Shown piece after piece: positions 53,263 to 62,275 of a stretch of 64,000 nt of DNA. Source of the stretch: Rhodospirillales bacterium. GTDB lineage: Bacteria > Pseudomonadota > Alphaproteobacteria > Rhodospirillales > Defluviicoccaceae. The position numbers and the translations under genes are program-made. Every line of letters begins with the position of its first letter. Position 1 is the first letter of the stretch. The stretch is taken from the NCBI GenBank assembly GCA_016793925.1, contig JAEULH010000100.1, forward strand, positions 24,922 through 88,921, read 5' to 3'. The notes below the pieces were generated by a model. That model ran no database searches. It was not told the origin of the DNA and saw only the letters and a program-made list of their open reading frames with translations.

Positions 53263-55769
53263 GACCGCCGCTCCTTCTCGTCGCCTTTCTTGCCGGCGCC
53301 GCGGCGATCCTCGCGCGCAAGGCGTCGCGCCGTGGCGGCAAACCGCCCCAGGCGCAGCGCGACCGCGCGGTTCACCGAGCCGATGGGAAACGCCCCGGCG
53401 TCGTCGGCCTGGCCCGCGGCGACGCCGGTCAGGATCTCGATGCCCTGGTCGACGGTTTCGACGGCGTAGACCGCGAAGCGGCCGGCCGCACAGGCCTCGA
53501 CCACATCGGCGCGCAGCATCAGGTGCTTGACGTTGGCGGCCGGGATCAGCACGCCCTGGTCGCCGGTCAGCCCGCGCGCGGCGCAGACGTCGAAGAAGCC
53601 CTCGATCTTCTCGTTGACCCCGCCGATGGCCTGGACGCGGCCGGTCTGGTCGACGGACCCGGTGACGGCCAACGACTGGCGAATGGGGATCTCGGCAAGG
53701 GCCGAGATCAGCGCGTAGAGCTCGGCGGACGAGGCGCTGTCGCCGTCGACGCCGCCGTAGGACTGTTCGAAGACCAGGCTTGCCGACAGCGACAGGGGCC
53801 TGTCCGCGGCGTAGCGGGTGGCGAGGAAAGAGGAAAGGATGAGCACCCCCTTGGAGTGCAGCGGCCCGCCCAGCGCGACCTCGCGCTCGATATCGACGAC
53901 TTCGCCCTTGCCGAGGCGGACCCGACAACTGATGCGGCTGGGCCTGCCGAAGGCGAAGTGGTTGAGCTGGATGACGGCGAGGCCGTTGATCTGGCCGACG
54001 CGGGCTCCGGTGGTCTCGATGACGATCGTCTGCCGGCGGATCTCCTCCTGGATCCGCTCGCGGAGGCTGTCGGAGCGGTAGATCCTGGCGGCGATGGCGG
54101 CGTCGACATGGTCGGCCGTCGCCACGTCGGCCTTGGCCTGGCCGGCCCAGTAGTCGGTCTCGCGAACCAGATCGTCCAGCGTACCCATGTGCGTCGACAG
54201 CTTCGCGGCGTCGCCGGCGTTGCGCGCGCTCTGCTCGACGACCCGGGCCACCGCCGAACGGTCGAAGGGTCGAACGCCGGCGGACCGGACGAGGCCGCGG
54301 ATCAGCCGAGCGTAGCGGGCGGTGTTGCCGTTGCCACGATCCATGCGGACGCCGAAGTCGGCGGCGACGCGAAACAGCTCCGAGAACTCCGGATCGTTCA
54401 GCGCGAGCAGGTAGTAGAGCATCGGATCGCCGAGGAGAACGACCTTGACGTCGAGCGGGATCGGCTCGGGTTCGAGCGTTGTCGTGGCCGTCCAGCCGAG
54501 GGATTCGGCCGGCGATTCGATGCGGATGCAGCGCGAGCGCAGCGCCCGCTTGAAGGTCTCGTAGGCGTAGGGTTGAAGCAGGAGCTTGCGCGCATCGACG
54601 ATCAGGCAGCCGCCGTTGGCGCGGTGGAGCGCCCCGGGCTTGATCAGGGTGAAGTCGGTGACGAGGGTTCCGAACTGGGCGAGGTGCTCGATCCGGCCAA
54701 CCAGGCTCGGCTGGGTCGGGTGGTCCTCGTAGATCACCGGCGCGCCCTGGCCGTCGTCGTCGCCGCGATGATCCTGGGCGACCAGGACGTTGACCCGGTA
54801 GCGGCGAAACTCGCCGGCGGCTGCGGCCTGCGCCCGCTCCGCCGCCGCCAGAATCTGCGGACCCGGCTGCTGCTCCTGGGGCAGGAAGTCGTCGGCGTTC
54901 TCGATCACGTCGTCGCGCACGGCGTCAAGGTGCTGCAAAACCGCCGGATAATCCGCCCACTTCTTCTTGAACTCGTCGATGGAAAGGCTCACCGCGTACA
55001 TCGTCGTCTCGCGATTGAGACTCCTGATCTCCTCGCGCTGCTGCCTTTCCCAACCCGGCACCTCGCGCAGGAACGCCTCCAGCTCCTTTTGCAGAGCCTC
55101 CGAAGCAGTCGCACGCTGTCGCTTTTCGTCGGCCGAAAGCTCCTCGAACTCCTTCGGCCCGAGCACCTCGCCGTTCCTGGTCGGAGCCAGCGCAAGGCCC
55201 ACGGGGGTGCGGATGATCGCGACATCGCGCTCGCGGGCGCGGGCCTGAAGGGCGTTGAAGGCTTCCTCCTGGCGCTCCTTGAACTGCTCCTGGATGATCC
55301 CCTTGCGGTTCCGGTACTCGTCGCTTTCGAAGGTCGCCGGGATGGCGTGGCGCAACTCGTCGATCAGTCGCTCGCTGTCGTCATGGAACGGGCGCGCCCT
55401 GCCGGCCGGGAGCTGCATCGACCGCGGGCGATGCGGCTCGGCGAAGTTGTGCACGTAGCACCAGTCGGGGGGCACCGCCCAGCCGGCGGCGATGCGCTCG
55501 GCATAGCCGCGAACGAAGCTGTACTTGCCGGTGCCGGCCGGGCCGAAGGCGAAGAGGTTGTAGCCGGCGTGGCGCATGCCCATGGCGAAGCGCACGGCCT
55601 CCGCCGCGCGGTCCTGACCGATCGCCTCGTCGAGCGGCTCCAGGTCGTCCGTCGTTTCGAAATCGAGCGCGTTCTCGTCGCATGGCGTGAACAGCGCCGC
55701 CGGCGGCAGCCGCGCCGCGTCCGCCGTCGCTCTCGCCGCCGCGTCGACGGTCCGGGCGATGTCGTTCAT
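53259..55769 (-). CDS. Lon-like AAA+ ATP-dependent protease
   Basis: An 836-residue protein. The N-terminal part has a Walker-A-like GPAGTGKYS (about 76-84), a long coiled insert (about 170-300), and the AAA fold. The C-terminal S16 domain shows the catalytic Ser in GDSASSAELYAL and the Lys in GGVNEKIEGFFD. This architecture (a YcbZ/LonB-like relative) differs from classic LonA, which has an N-domain. It degrades damaged proteins. It is coupled to a metallopeptidase upstream and a stress protein downstream by four-base overlaps. Confidence 0.9.
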   Translation of the reverse strand: MNDIARTVDAAARATADAARLPPAALFTPCDENALDFETTDDLEPLDEAIGQDRAAEAVRFAMGMRHAGYNLFAFGPAGTGKYSFVRGYAERIAAGWAVPPDWCYVHNFAEPHRPRSMQLPAGRARPFHDDSERLIDELRHAIPATFESDEYRNRKGIIQEQFKERQEEAFNALQARARERDVAIIRTPVGLALAPTRNGEVLGPKEFEELSADEKRQRATASEALQKELEAFLREVPGWERQQREEIRSLNRETTMYAVSLSIDEFKKKWADYPAVLQHLDAVRDDVIENADDFLPQEQQPGPQILAAAERAQAAAAGEFRRYRVNVLVAQDHRGDDDGQGAPVIYEDHPTQPSLVGRIEHLAQFGTLVTDFTLIKPGALHRANGGCLIVDARKLLLQPYAYETFKRALRSRCIRIESPAESLGWTATTTLEPEPIPLDVKVVLLGDPMLYYLLALNDPEFSELFRVAADFGVRMDRGNGNTARYARLIRGLVRSAGVRPFDRSAVARVVEQSARNAGDAAKLSTHMGTLDDLVRETDYWAGQAKADVATADHVDAAIAARIYRSDSLRERIQEEIRRQTIVIETTGARVGQINGLAVIQLNHFAFGRPSRISCRVRLGKGEVVDIEREVALGGPLHSKGVLILSSFLATRYAADRPLSLSASLVFEQSYGGVDGDSASSAELYALISALAEIPIRQSLAVTGSVDQTGRVQAIGGVNEKIEGFFDVCAARGLTGDQGVLIPAANVKHLMLRADVVEACAAGRFAVYAVETVDQGIEILTGVAAGQADDAGAFPIGSVNRAVALRLGRFAATARRLAREDRRGAGKKGDEKERRS

Positions 55770-56164
55770 GGCTGCTCCTCGATGGCTTCCATGTCTTCAT
55801 CGCTCATCCCGAAATGGTGACCGATTTCGTGGATCAGGACGTGGCGGACGAGATCGGCCAGATCCTCGCCGGTCTCGCACCAGTAGTCGAGAATAGGCCG
55901 GCGGTAGAGAAAGACCATGTCGACATCCTGCGACGACACCGAGATGCTCTTGTTGTTCAGCGAGACGCCGCGGTAGAGGCCGAGAAGCTCGTAGGGGCTT
56001 TCGAGGTCCATTTCGTCCGCCGTCTCTTCGTCGACGAAGTCTTCGACCCGGATGACCAGGCCGGCGGCATGGAGGCGAAGCTCTTCGGGGATGGTGGCGA
56101 GCGCAAGGCGGGCCAGGGCCTCGATGTCCCCGAGATCGGGCGGTGACGAGTGGGCCGGATGCAT
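55766..56164 (-). CDS. Zinicin-like metallopeptidase family protein
   Basis: A 132-residue protein with the zinc-binding motif HEIGHH (112-117) followed by GMSDEDME near the C-terminus, typical of the short bacterial metallopeptidase family (DUF1025-type). It starts at the ATG at 56164 (AGGGTGG in front); a longer frame from 56500 is not supported. The stop overlaps the Lon-like ATG by four bases, so the two proteases are made together. The substrate is unknown. Confidence 0.85.
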   Translation of the reverse strand: MHPAHSSPPDLGDIEALARLALATIPEELRLHAAGLVIRVEDFVDEETADEMDLESPYELLGLYRGVSLNNKSISVSSQDVDMVFLYRRPILDYWCETGEDLADLVRHVLIHEIGHHFGMSDEDMEAIEEQP

Positions 56165-56275
56165 GTGGGCCACCCTATATCCACTCTCGGGAGCCGCCAA
56201 GGGCGTAACTTCGGCAGGAGCGCGCACATCGCGCCGCAATGGCGGCAACAGCAGCAACGATAGAGGGGTAGAGCC

Positions 56276-56596
56276 ATGGCGGAGAGATTGACCGGCGATG
56301 CTCGGCGGAGCGCATTGCGCGACCTCCCACATTGGACGGAAGTCGATGGCAGGGACGCCATCGCTCGTTCCTTCCAGTTCAAAACGTTCAACCAGGCCTT
56401 CGGTTTCATGACCCGCGTCGCATTGATGGCCGAAAGGCTGGACCATCACCCGGAGTGGTTCAACGTCTACAACCGCGTTGAGGTGACGCTCGCGACCCAC
56501 GACGCCGGCGGCCTGACCGCCCGCGACATCAAGCTTGCCGCCTTCATCGACAAGGCCGCCGCGGCGGCCGAGGCCGCTACTTCGGCGGCATCCTGA
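56276..56596 (+). CDS. phhB: Pterin-4a-carbinolamine dehydratase
   Basis: A 106-residue protein with the family's active-site histidines in HHPEW (57-61) and the following [16 protein letters not shown] strand, ending in the DIKLAAFID helix. It regenerates quinonoid dihydropterin after aromatic hydroxylation. Similar proteins occur without a known hydroxylase partner. Its 3' end overlaps the convergent SDR gene by 20 bases. Confidence 0.93.
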   Translation: MAERLTGDARRSALRDLPHWTEVDGRDAIARSFQFKTFNQAFGFMTRVALMAERLDHHPEWFNVYNRVEVTLATHDAGGLTARDIKLAAFIDKAAAAAEAATSAAS

Positions 56597-57338
56597 GCGC
56601 GCCGTCGAGGCGGACGACGGCGCCGTTGAGCATGACGTTGCCGATTATGTGCATGACAAGCTCCGCGAACTCGACCGGTTCGCCGAGCCTGGACGGGAAC
56701 GGCACCGCTTCGCCGAGGTGGCGCAGAGCGTCCGCGGGCAGTCCCTGCAGCATCGGCGTGGCGAAGGTGCCCGGTGCGATCGTCAGCACCCGGATGCCGT
56801 GGCGGGCGAGCTCGCGCGCCGCCGGCAGGGTCAGGGAGACGACGCCGCCCTTGGACGCGGCGTAGGCCGCCTGGCCGATCTGCCCCTCGAACGCGGCGAT
56901 CGAGGCGGTGTTGATGATGACCCCGCGCTCGCCCGTCGCCAGCGGCGGCAGATCGCACATCCGCGCAGCCGCCAGGCGGAGAATGTTGAAGGTGCCGGTC
57001 AGGTTGATGGCGACGACATCGGCGAACGCCGCAAGCGGAAGCGGGCCGTCGCGGCCGACGATCCGGGCCGGCGGCGCGACGCCGGCGCAATTCACCGCGA
57101 TGCGGATCGAACCGAACGCCTCGCAGGCGGCCTGCACCGCCGCTTCCGCCGAAACGGCGTCTGCGACGTCGCAGGCGAAGGCGCGACCGCCGATATCGGC
57201 GGCGACGGCCTCGACCAGCGCCAAATCGCGATCAAGTAGCGCAACGTTCGCACCGGCCGTGGCAAGCATGCGCGCCGTCGCTGCGCCGAGCCCGGACCCT
57301 GCGCCGCTGACGATGGCCGTCGTTCCGGGGATTTCCAT
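56577..57338 (-). CDS. Short-chain dehydrogenase/reductase
   Basis: A 253-residue classical SDR: NAD-binding [14 protein letters not shown] (10-23), NCAGV, catalytic Ser in [10 protein letters not shown] and YAASKGG. The [15 protein letters not shown] segment resembles the 3-hydroxyacyl-CoA dehydrogenase type 2 group, so a fatty-acyl substrate is likely. It lies just downstream of the acetoacetyl-CoA reductase gene on the same strand with a strong hairpin between them. The exact substrate is not determinable. Confidence 0.86.
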   Translation of the reverse strand: MEIPGTTAIVSGAGSGLGAATARMLATAGANVALLDRDLALVEAVAADIGGRAFACDVADAVSAEAAVQAACEAFGSIRIAVNCAGVAPPARIVGRDGPLPLAAFADVVAINLTGTFNILRLAAARMCDLPPLATGERGVIINTASIAAFEGQIGQAAYAASKGGVVSLTLPAARELARHGIRVLTIAPGTFATPMLQGLPADALRHLGEAVPFPSRLGEPVEFAELVMHIIGNVMLNGAVVRLDGALRMPPK

Positions 57339-57369
57339 GGTTCAGCCGCTGCCCGCTGCGCCACGAATG

Positions 57370-57400
57370 CGAGAGGCCACCGCGGGGCGATGGCCTCTCG
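57370..57400. terminator. Strong 10-bp stem hairpin
   Basis: CGAGAGGCCA (57370-57379) pairs perfectly with TGGCCTCTCG (57391-57400) around an 11-base loop; TTTTCTCT follows on the plus strand. Both neighbouring genes are on the minus strand, where no T-run follows, so it may reduce read-through from phaB into the SDR rather than act as a classic terminator there. Confidence 0.6.
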
Positions 57401-57441
57401 TTTTCTCTGTTCGGTGCGCGCCGATGGGGCGCCCCGCGACC

Positions 57442-58164
57442 TTACGGCATATGCTGGCCGCCATTGACCGAAAGGGTCTCACCGGTGATCCAGTTGGCGC
57501 CCTCGGTGCACAGGAAGGAGACCGCGTGGGCGATATCTTCCGGCGCGCCGATGCGCGCGCAGGGGATCTTCTTGACTTCGCCGTCGAGGATCTCCTTCGG
57601 CATCGCCGCGGTCATTTCGGTGAGAATGAAGCCGGGGCAGACGACGTTGACGGTGGTGCCGCCCTTCGCCAGTTCCGTGGCGAGCGAGCGGGAAAAGCCG
57701 ATGATGCCGGCCTTCGACGCCGAATAGTTCGTCTGACCGAACTGGCCGCGCTGGCCGTTCATCGAGCTGATGTTGACGATGCGGCCCCAGCCCCGCTCGG
57801 CCATACCCGGCGCGGCGACACGGCAGGTGTTGAACGACGCCGAAAGGTTGACGGCGATGACCGGATCCCAGTTCTTCTCGCGGGTCATGCGGACGAACCG
57901 GCCGTCGCGAGTGATGCCAGCGTTATTTACGAGGATGTCGATGGGGCCGACTTCTTCTTCAATCTTCTTGAAGCCTTCTTCGACCGCAGCGTAATCGGCG
58001 ACGTTGATGTTGTAGCCGGGGATCCCGGTCTCTTTCTTGAAAGCCTCGATTTGCTCGTCGACGACGTCGACCACCGCGACCGAGCAGCCGTCCGCCTTGA
58101 GCCTCTTGGCGATGGCCGCACCGATGCCTCGCGTCCCGCCGGTAACCACTGCCACGCGTGCCAT
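57442..58164 (-). CDS. phaB: Acetoacetyl-CoA reductase
   Basis: A 240-residue NADPH SDR with VTGGTRGIGAAIA (7-19), NNAGITRDG, the NISSMNGQRGQFGQTNYSASKAG catalytic block (Ser, Tyr, Lys; shown here in part), and the C-terminal NGGQHM characteristic of PhaB. It reduces acetoacetyl-CoA to (R)-3-hydroxybutyryl-CoA for polyhydroxybutyrate. The ATG at 58164 follows GGAGGGACAC; a start 27 bases upstream is an extension. No phaA or phaC is adjacent. Confidence 0.94.
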   Translation of the reverse strand: MARVAVVTGGTRGIGAAIAKRLKADGCSVAVVDVVDEQIEAFKKETGIPGYNINVADYAAVEEGFKKIEEEVGPIDILVNNAGITRDGRFVRMTREKNWDPVIAVNLSASFNTCRVAAPGMAERGWGRIVNISSMNGQRGQFGQTNYSASKAGIIGFSRSLATELAKGGTTVNVVCPGFILTEMTAAMPKEILDGEVKKIPCARIGAPEDIAHAVSFLCTEGANWITGETLSVNGGQHMP

Positions 58165-58478
58165 GTGTCCCTCCACTTTTCGTGATCCCAAAGAACCAGA
58201 GCTGTTTTTATGCCCCCTGCGCGCTCTGTTCTGTCTTCGGGCGCAAGGAGCCGGCCGTCAGGGCGAGGAGCAAGAGGAGCAAGCAATTGCAGGTCGGCCC
58301 CCTGAGCGACGGCGTCGTTTAGCCCCCGGACCCGCGGCTTGTCAAGGCGCAGGCCGGCTTGCGGGCGGCTCAGGCGAGACCCGGTCCAGGTCGCGGCAAG
58401 CCGGCTTTCATGCTGCGTCGGGCTCCCGAGGCAAACGGCGGCGTCTCGGCGATGGCGCGAGCGCACCATATTGGAGCG
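58165..58478. other. Divergent promoter region of phaB and the MFS gene
   Basis: 314 bases, likely with promoters for both directions. I find no tRNA, no clear operator and no convincing ORF. The extra codons of the longer MFS frame (from 58359) fall here. Confidence 0.5.
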
Positions 58479-59759
58479 ATGTCGCAGCCTTCGCGTCTCC
58501 GTCAAGTCATCCGGGTGCTCGGCCAGCGCACCTACGGCACCTACGCCGCCGGGAACGCGGTTTCCCTGATCGGCACCTGGATGCACCGCGTGGCCGCCGG
58601 TTGGCTGGCCTGGGAACTCACCCACTCGGCCACATGGCTCGGGATCGTCGCCTTCGCCGACCTTTTCCCGACCGTCGTCACCGCCCCGCTCGCCGGCGCC
58701 GCCGCCGACCGCTGGGACCGCCTGCGGATCCTTCGCGTCACCGCGGCCGTTGCCCTGGCGCTTGCCGCGGCCCTGTTCTTCCTGAGCATCGGCGGCGTGC
58801 TCGGCATCTTCGCGCTGCTCTCCGTAACCCTGGGCCTCGGCCTTGTCACCGGGATCGCTCAACCGGCGCGACTGGCCTTGATCGCAAGCCTGGTGCCCCG
58901 CGAGGATCTGACGACAGCCGTTGCCATCAACTCGATCGTCTTCAACCTGGCCCGCTTCGTCGGCCCGGCGTTGGCCGGGATTTCGATTGTCGGGGGCGGG
59001 GTTGCGCTCGTCTTCGCGATCAATGCACTCAGTTACGCGGCGTTTTTCCTTGCGCTATCGCGGCTGCCGGGCGAGGTCGCGGCGCAGGCTCCGGTCCGTG
59101 CGAAGCGCGACGGCGGCAGTCTCGGCGACGATCTTGTCGAGGGCCTCCGATACACGTTGGCGCACCGGGGCATCGCCCCGCTGCTTGGCCTTCTCGTCAT
59201 CACCAACGTCTGCGGCCGCCCATTCACGGAGCTTCTTCCCGGCTTCGCCGCGCAGGTTTTTGGAACCGGAGCGGATGGCCTGGCGATGATGACGTCGGCG
59301 ATCGGCCTCGGCGCCGTCTTCGGGGCGGCATGGCTGATCGGGCAAAGCGCGCCGCGGCGACTTGCCGCCGTCACCGTGCTGAGCACCCTTGGCCTTGCCG
59401 TGGCCATCGCGCTCTTCGTCGAGAGCCCCCGGCTGGCCTTCGCTCTGCCGGTGTTGGCGGCGGCGGGGGCGGCCATGGTCGGCGCCGGCGTCGGCACGCA
59501 AACCCTGATCCAGCTCTCCGTCGCCCCGGCCATGCGCGGTCGGGTCCTCGCGCTCTACGGTTTGATTTTTCGAGGCGGCCCGGCCCTCGGCGCGCTTGTC
59601 ATGGGAGCGCTTGCCGATCGCGTCGGGTTGGACCTACCGGTTGGGGTAGGGGCCGGAGTGGTTGCCGTAGCGACCCTGGGCCTGTTCTTTCGCTACCGCC
59701 CCTTCGTTGCAGCGCTGGAGGCGGGCAGGGACGATGCGGCGGCGGAAATTAGGGGGTAG
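58479..59759 (+). CDS. MFS transporter (EntS/DUF894-like)
   Basis: A 426-residue major facilitator protein with twelve predicted helices, the first starting at TYAAGNAVSLIGTWM. The A-like loop DRWDRLRIL lies between helices 2 and 3. The subgroup resembles EntS-type effluxers. The start is uncertain: ATG at 58479 has GGAG in front; ATG at 58452 or 58359 would extend the cytoplasmic tail. The substrate is unknown. Confidence 0.85.
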   Translation: MSQPSRLRQVIRVLGQRTYGTYAAGNAVSLIGTWMHRVAAGWLAWELTHSATWLGIVAFADLFPTVVTAPLAGAAADRWDRLRILRVTAAVALALAAALFFLSIGGVLGIFALLSVTLGLGLVTGIAQPARLALIASLVPREDLTTAVAINSIVFNLARFVGPALAGISIVGGGVALVFAINALSYAAFFLALSRLPGEVAAQAPVRAKRDGGSLGDDLVEGLRYTLAHRGIAPLLGLLVITNVCGRPFTELLPGFAAQVFGTGADGLAMMTSAIGLGAVFGAAWLIGQSAPRRLAAVTVLSTLGLAVAIALFVESPRLAFALPVLAAAGAAMVGAGVGTQTLIQLSVAPAMRGRVLALYGLIFRGGPALGALVMGALADRVGLDLPVGVGAGVVAVATLGLFFRYRPFVAALEAGRDDAAAEIRG

Positions 59760-59880
59760 TGTTTACCGCCGCCAGCGATTATTTCACCGATATGCATACT
59801 GAAGCCGCTGGGGGCGGCAAGCGGCGATGCAACCGGCGGCAAGCGACCGGGAGACCATTCGGAACGCAAGCAGACTCGTC

Positions 59881-60810
59881 ATGACCACGCTGTTGTACAC
59901 GCATCCGGTCTGCCAGGACCACGACATGGGGGAGTGGCATCCCGAGGCGCCGGCGCGTCTGAAGGCGATCTTGAAGCGGCTCAACGGCGACGAATTCGCC
60001 GCGCTCGATCGTCGTGAGGCGCCGAAGGCGAGCTTCCGCGAGGTCGAGAGGGTGCATGCGCCCTTCTACGTGGAGGCCATTTTCGAGAACATCCCGCAGC
60101 GCGGGCACGTTCACCTCGACCCCGACACCGCCGTCAACAGCGCCTCCGGCGAAGCGGCCCTGCGTGCGGTCGGCGGAATCTGTGCCGCTGTCGACGCTGT
60201 CGTGAAAGGCGAAGCCGACAACGCGTTCTGCGCCGTCCGTCCCCCCGGACATCACGCCGAATCCTCGGCGGCCATGGGGTTCTGCCTGTTCAACAACGTC
60301 GCCATCGCCGCCGAGCACGCCCGCCACGCCCACGGGCTCGAGCGGGTCGCCGTTGTCGATTTCGACGTCCACCATGGCAACGGGACGCAGAACCATTTCT
60401 TCCGCTATCGCGACCTCTTCTACGCGTCCAGTCACCAGTGGCCGTGCTATCCCGGCACCGGGATGGAACACGAGACCGGCGTGTTCCATAACATCTGCAA
60501 CGTCCAGCTGCGGCCGAACAGCGGTTCCGAGGAGTTCCGCCGGGCTTACGGCGAGCGCATTCTTCCGGCTTTGCGCAAATTCAAGCCGGACATGATCCTG
60601 ATCTCCGCCGGCTTCGACGCGCACATCCGCGATCCGCTGGCGCAGCTACGCGTTCAGACCGAAGACTTCGTCTGGTTGACCCAGGAGTTGATGGAGATCG
60701 GCGCCGGCGAGTGCGCCGGACGGGTCGTCTCGACCTTGGAAGGCGGCTACGATCTGACGGCGCTTTCCGAGAGCGTCGCCGCCCACGTCAAGGTCATGAT
60801 GGGCTCTTGA
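59881..60810 (+). CDS. Histone-deacetylase-family (acetoin utilisation-like) deacetylase
   Basis: A 309-residue zinc hydrolase: HPEAPARL near the start, the charge-relay HH in RPPGHHAESS, metal ligands in DFDVHHGNGTQ and ISAGFDAH, and the closing GGYDL. The substrate may be acetylated small amines or proteins. ATG 59881 was chosen over one at 59827. It lies downstream of the MFS gene with a 121-base gap. Confidence 0.93.
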   Translation: MTTLLYTHPVCQDHDMGEWHPEAPARLKAILKRLNGDEFAALDRREAPKASFREVERVHAPFYVEAIFENIPQRGHVHLDPDTAVNSASGEAALRAVGGICAAVDAVVKGEADNAFCAVRPPGHHAESSAAMGFCLFNNVAIAAEHARHAHGLERVAVVDFDVHHGNGTQNHFFRYRDLFYASSHQWPCYPGTGMEHETGVFHNICNVQLRPNSGSEEFRRAYGERILPALRKFKPDMILISAGFDAHIRDPLAQLRVQTEDFVWLTQELMEIGAGECAGRVVSTLEGGYDLTALSESVAAHVKVMMGS

Positions 60811-61060
60811 CGGCGTCGGGGCGACGCGAAGCCGCTCGGGCCGCACGCCGGCCGGACAGGCAAGACCGGCGGGATTGGCGTAAATGTTGCGCCCAACGGG
60901 GCAGCCTCGTGGTCTTCGTGCCGCAATGCACTTGCGCGACGCGGCAAAGGCGCATAAACCCGAAAGAGGCGACCGGCGCGAGCGCTGGGCGCATCCTGTA
61001 CTATTCGGATAAGGGACAGCGGGCGCTTGAGGTTTTGTCCGGCGCCGCGTCTGGGGGCTC

Positions 61061-61315
61061 ATGGCGCACGAAGATGACGCCCGCGGCGATGTTTCCGCGT
61101 TGACGTTCGAAGACGCGTTGTCCGAGCTCGAAGGGATCGTGCGCCGCCTCGAAGAGGGGTCGGCCAAACTGGATGAGGCCATATCGGCTTACGAGCGGGG
61201 GGTTGTGCTGAAGCGGCACTGCGAGGCGAAACTGCAGGAAGCGCAGACCAGAGTCGAGAAGATCGTCGTCGGCCCGGGCGGCTCGGTCACCGCCGAGCGG
61301 ATCGATTTCGACTGA
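61061..61315 (+). CDS. xseB: Exodeoxyribonuclease VII small subunit
   Basis: An 84-residue helical protein: FEDALSELEGIVRRLEEGSAKLDEAI and the following amphipathic helix are the XseB signature. It pairs with XseA for single-strand DNA degradation. Its stop directly abuts the ispA ATG, an arrangement conserved in alphaproteobacteria. Confidence 0.93.
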   Translation: MAHEDDARGDVSALTFEDALSELEGIVRRLEEGSAKLDEAISAYERGVVLKRHCEAKLQEAQTRVEKIVVGPGGSVTAERIDFD

Positions 61316-62221
61316 ATGCGTACCCAAGCTGCCGTACCCGATATCACCGCGGCGTTGGCCGAGGTCGCACAGGAGGTCGACGCGACGCTCGATCGTCTTC
61401 TGCCGCTGCATGAGGATGCGGACGGGCGCCTGATGGAGGCCATCCGCTATTCGACGCTGTCCGGCGGCAAGCGGATCCGGCCCTTTCTCGTGCTGTCGGG
61501 CGCCGAGTTGTTCGACGTCAGCCGCCCTTTCGCGTTGCGAACGGCGGCCGCCATCGAGATGGTCCACAGCTATTCGCTGATCCACGACGACCTCCCGGCC
61601 ATGGACAACGACACGCTGCGGCGCGGCATGCCCACGTGCCATGTCAGGTTCGACGAGGCCACCGCCATCCTTGCCGGCGACGGGCTCTTGACCCGCGCCT
61701 TCGAGGTGCTGGCCGATCCGGCGACCCATACCGATCCGCGGGTGCGCGCCGACCTGGTCGTGGAGCTGGCCCGTGCTTCGGGTGTTGATGGCATGGTCGG
61801 CGGCCAGATGCTCGACCTCCTTGCCGAGCACCGGACGCTCGGCATGGCGGAAGTGACCCGGATGCAGCGGATGAAGACCGGCGCCCTCATTGCCTTTTCG
61901 TGCGAGGCCGGCGCGATCCTCGGCAAAAGGAGCGACGGCGACCGTCACGCTCTGCGCGCGTACGCGCACGACCTTGGCCTTGCTTTTCAGATCGTCGACG
62001 ATCTTCTTGACATCGAGGGCGATGCGGAGACCGTTGGCAAGACGACGGGCAAGGACACGGAGGCCGGCAAGGCGACCTTCGTCTCGCTCCTCGGGGTCGA
62101 ACGCGCGCGCAATCAGTCGGCCATGCTCGCGCATCAAGCCGTGGAACACCTGGCTGTGTTCGGAGAGGCCGCCGAACCCCTGCGGTCGCTCGCAAGCTTC
62201 ATCGTCGAACGCCGCAATTAG
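61316..62221 (+). CDS. ispA: Farnesyl diphosphate synthase
   Basis: A 301-residue all-helical prenyltransferase with the first aspartate-rich motif DDLPAMDND (about 97-105), GGKRIRP, and the second motif DDLLDIEGD. It condenses isopentenyl diphosphate with dimethylallyl and geranyl diphosphates. It sits between xseB and dxs and feeds quinones, undecaprenyl phosphate and hopanoids. Confidence 0.95.
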   Translation: MRTQAAVPDITAALAEVAQEVDATLDRLLPLHEDADGRLMEAIRYSTLSGGKRIRPFLVLSGAELFDVSRPFALRTAAAIEMVHSYSLIHDDLPAMDNDTLRRGMPTCHVRFDEATAILAGDGLLTRAFEVLADPATHTDPRVRADLVVELARASGVDGMVGGQMLDLLAEHRTLGMAEVTRMQRMKTGALIAFSCEAGAILGKRSDGDRHALRAYAHDLGLAFQIVDDLLDIEGDAETVGKTTGKDTEAGKATFVSLLGVERARNQSAMLAHQAVEHLAVFGEAAEPLRSLASFIVERRN

Positions 62222-62275
62222 GCGCTTGCGGCCGGGTCGGAAGCGGCTTCAGTTGAAGAGTGGAGAAGGTACGTT

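Noticed and set aside
53523..55820. A 765-codon plus-strand frame opposite the Lon-like protease
   Set aside because: Shadow of a high-GC gene with clear AAA+ and S16 motifs on the minus strand.
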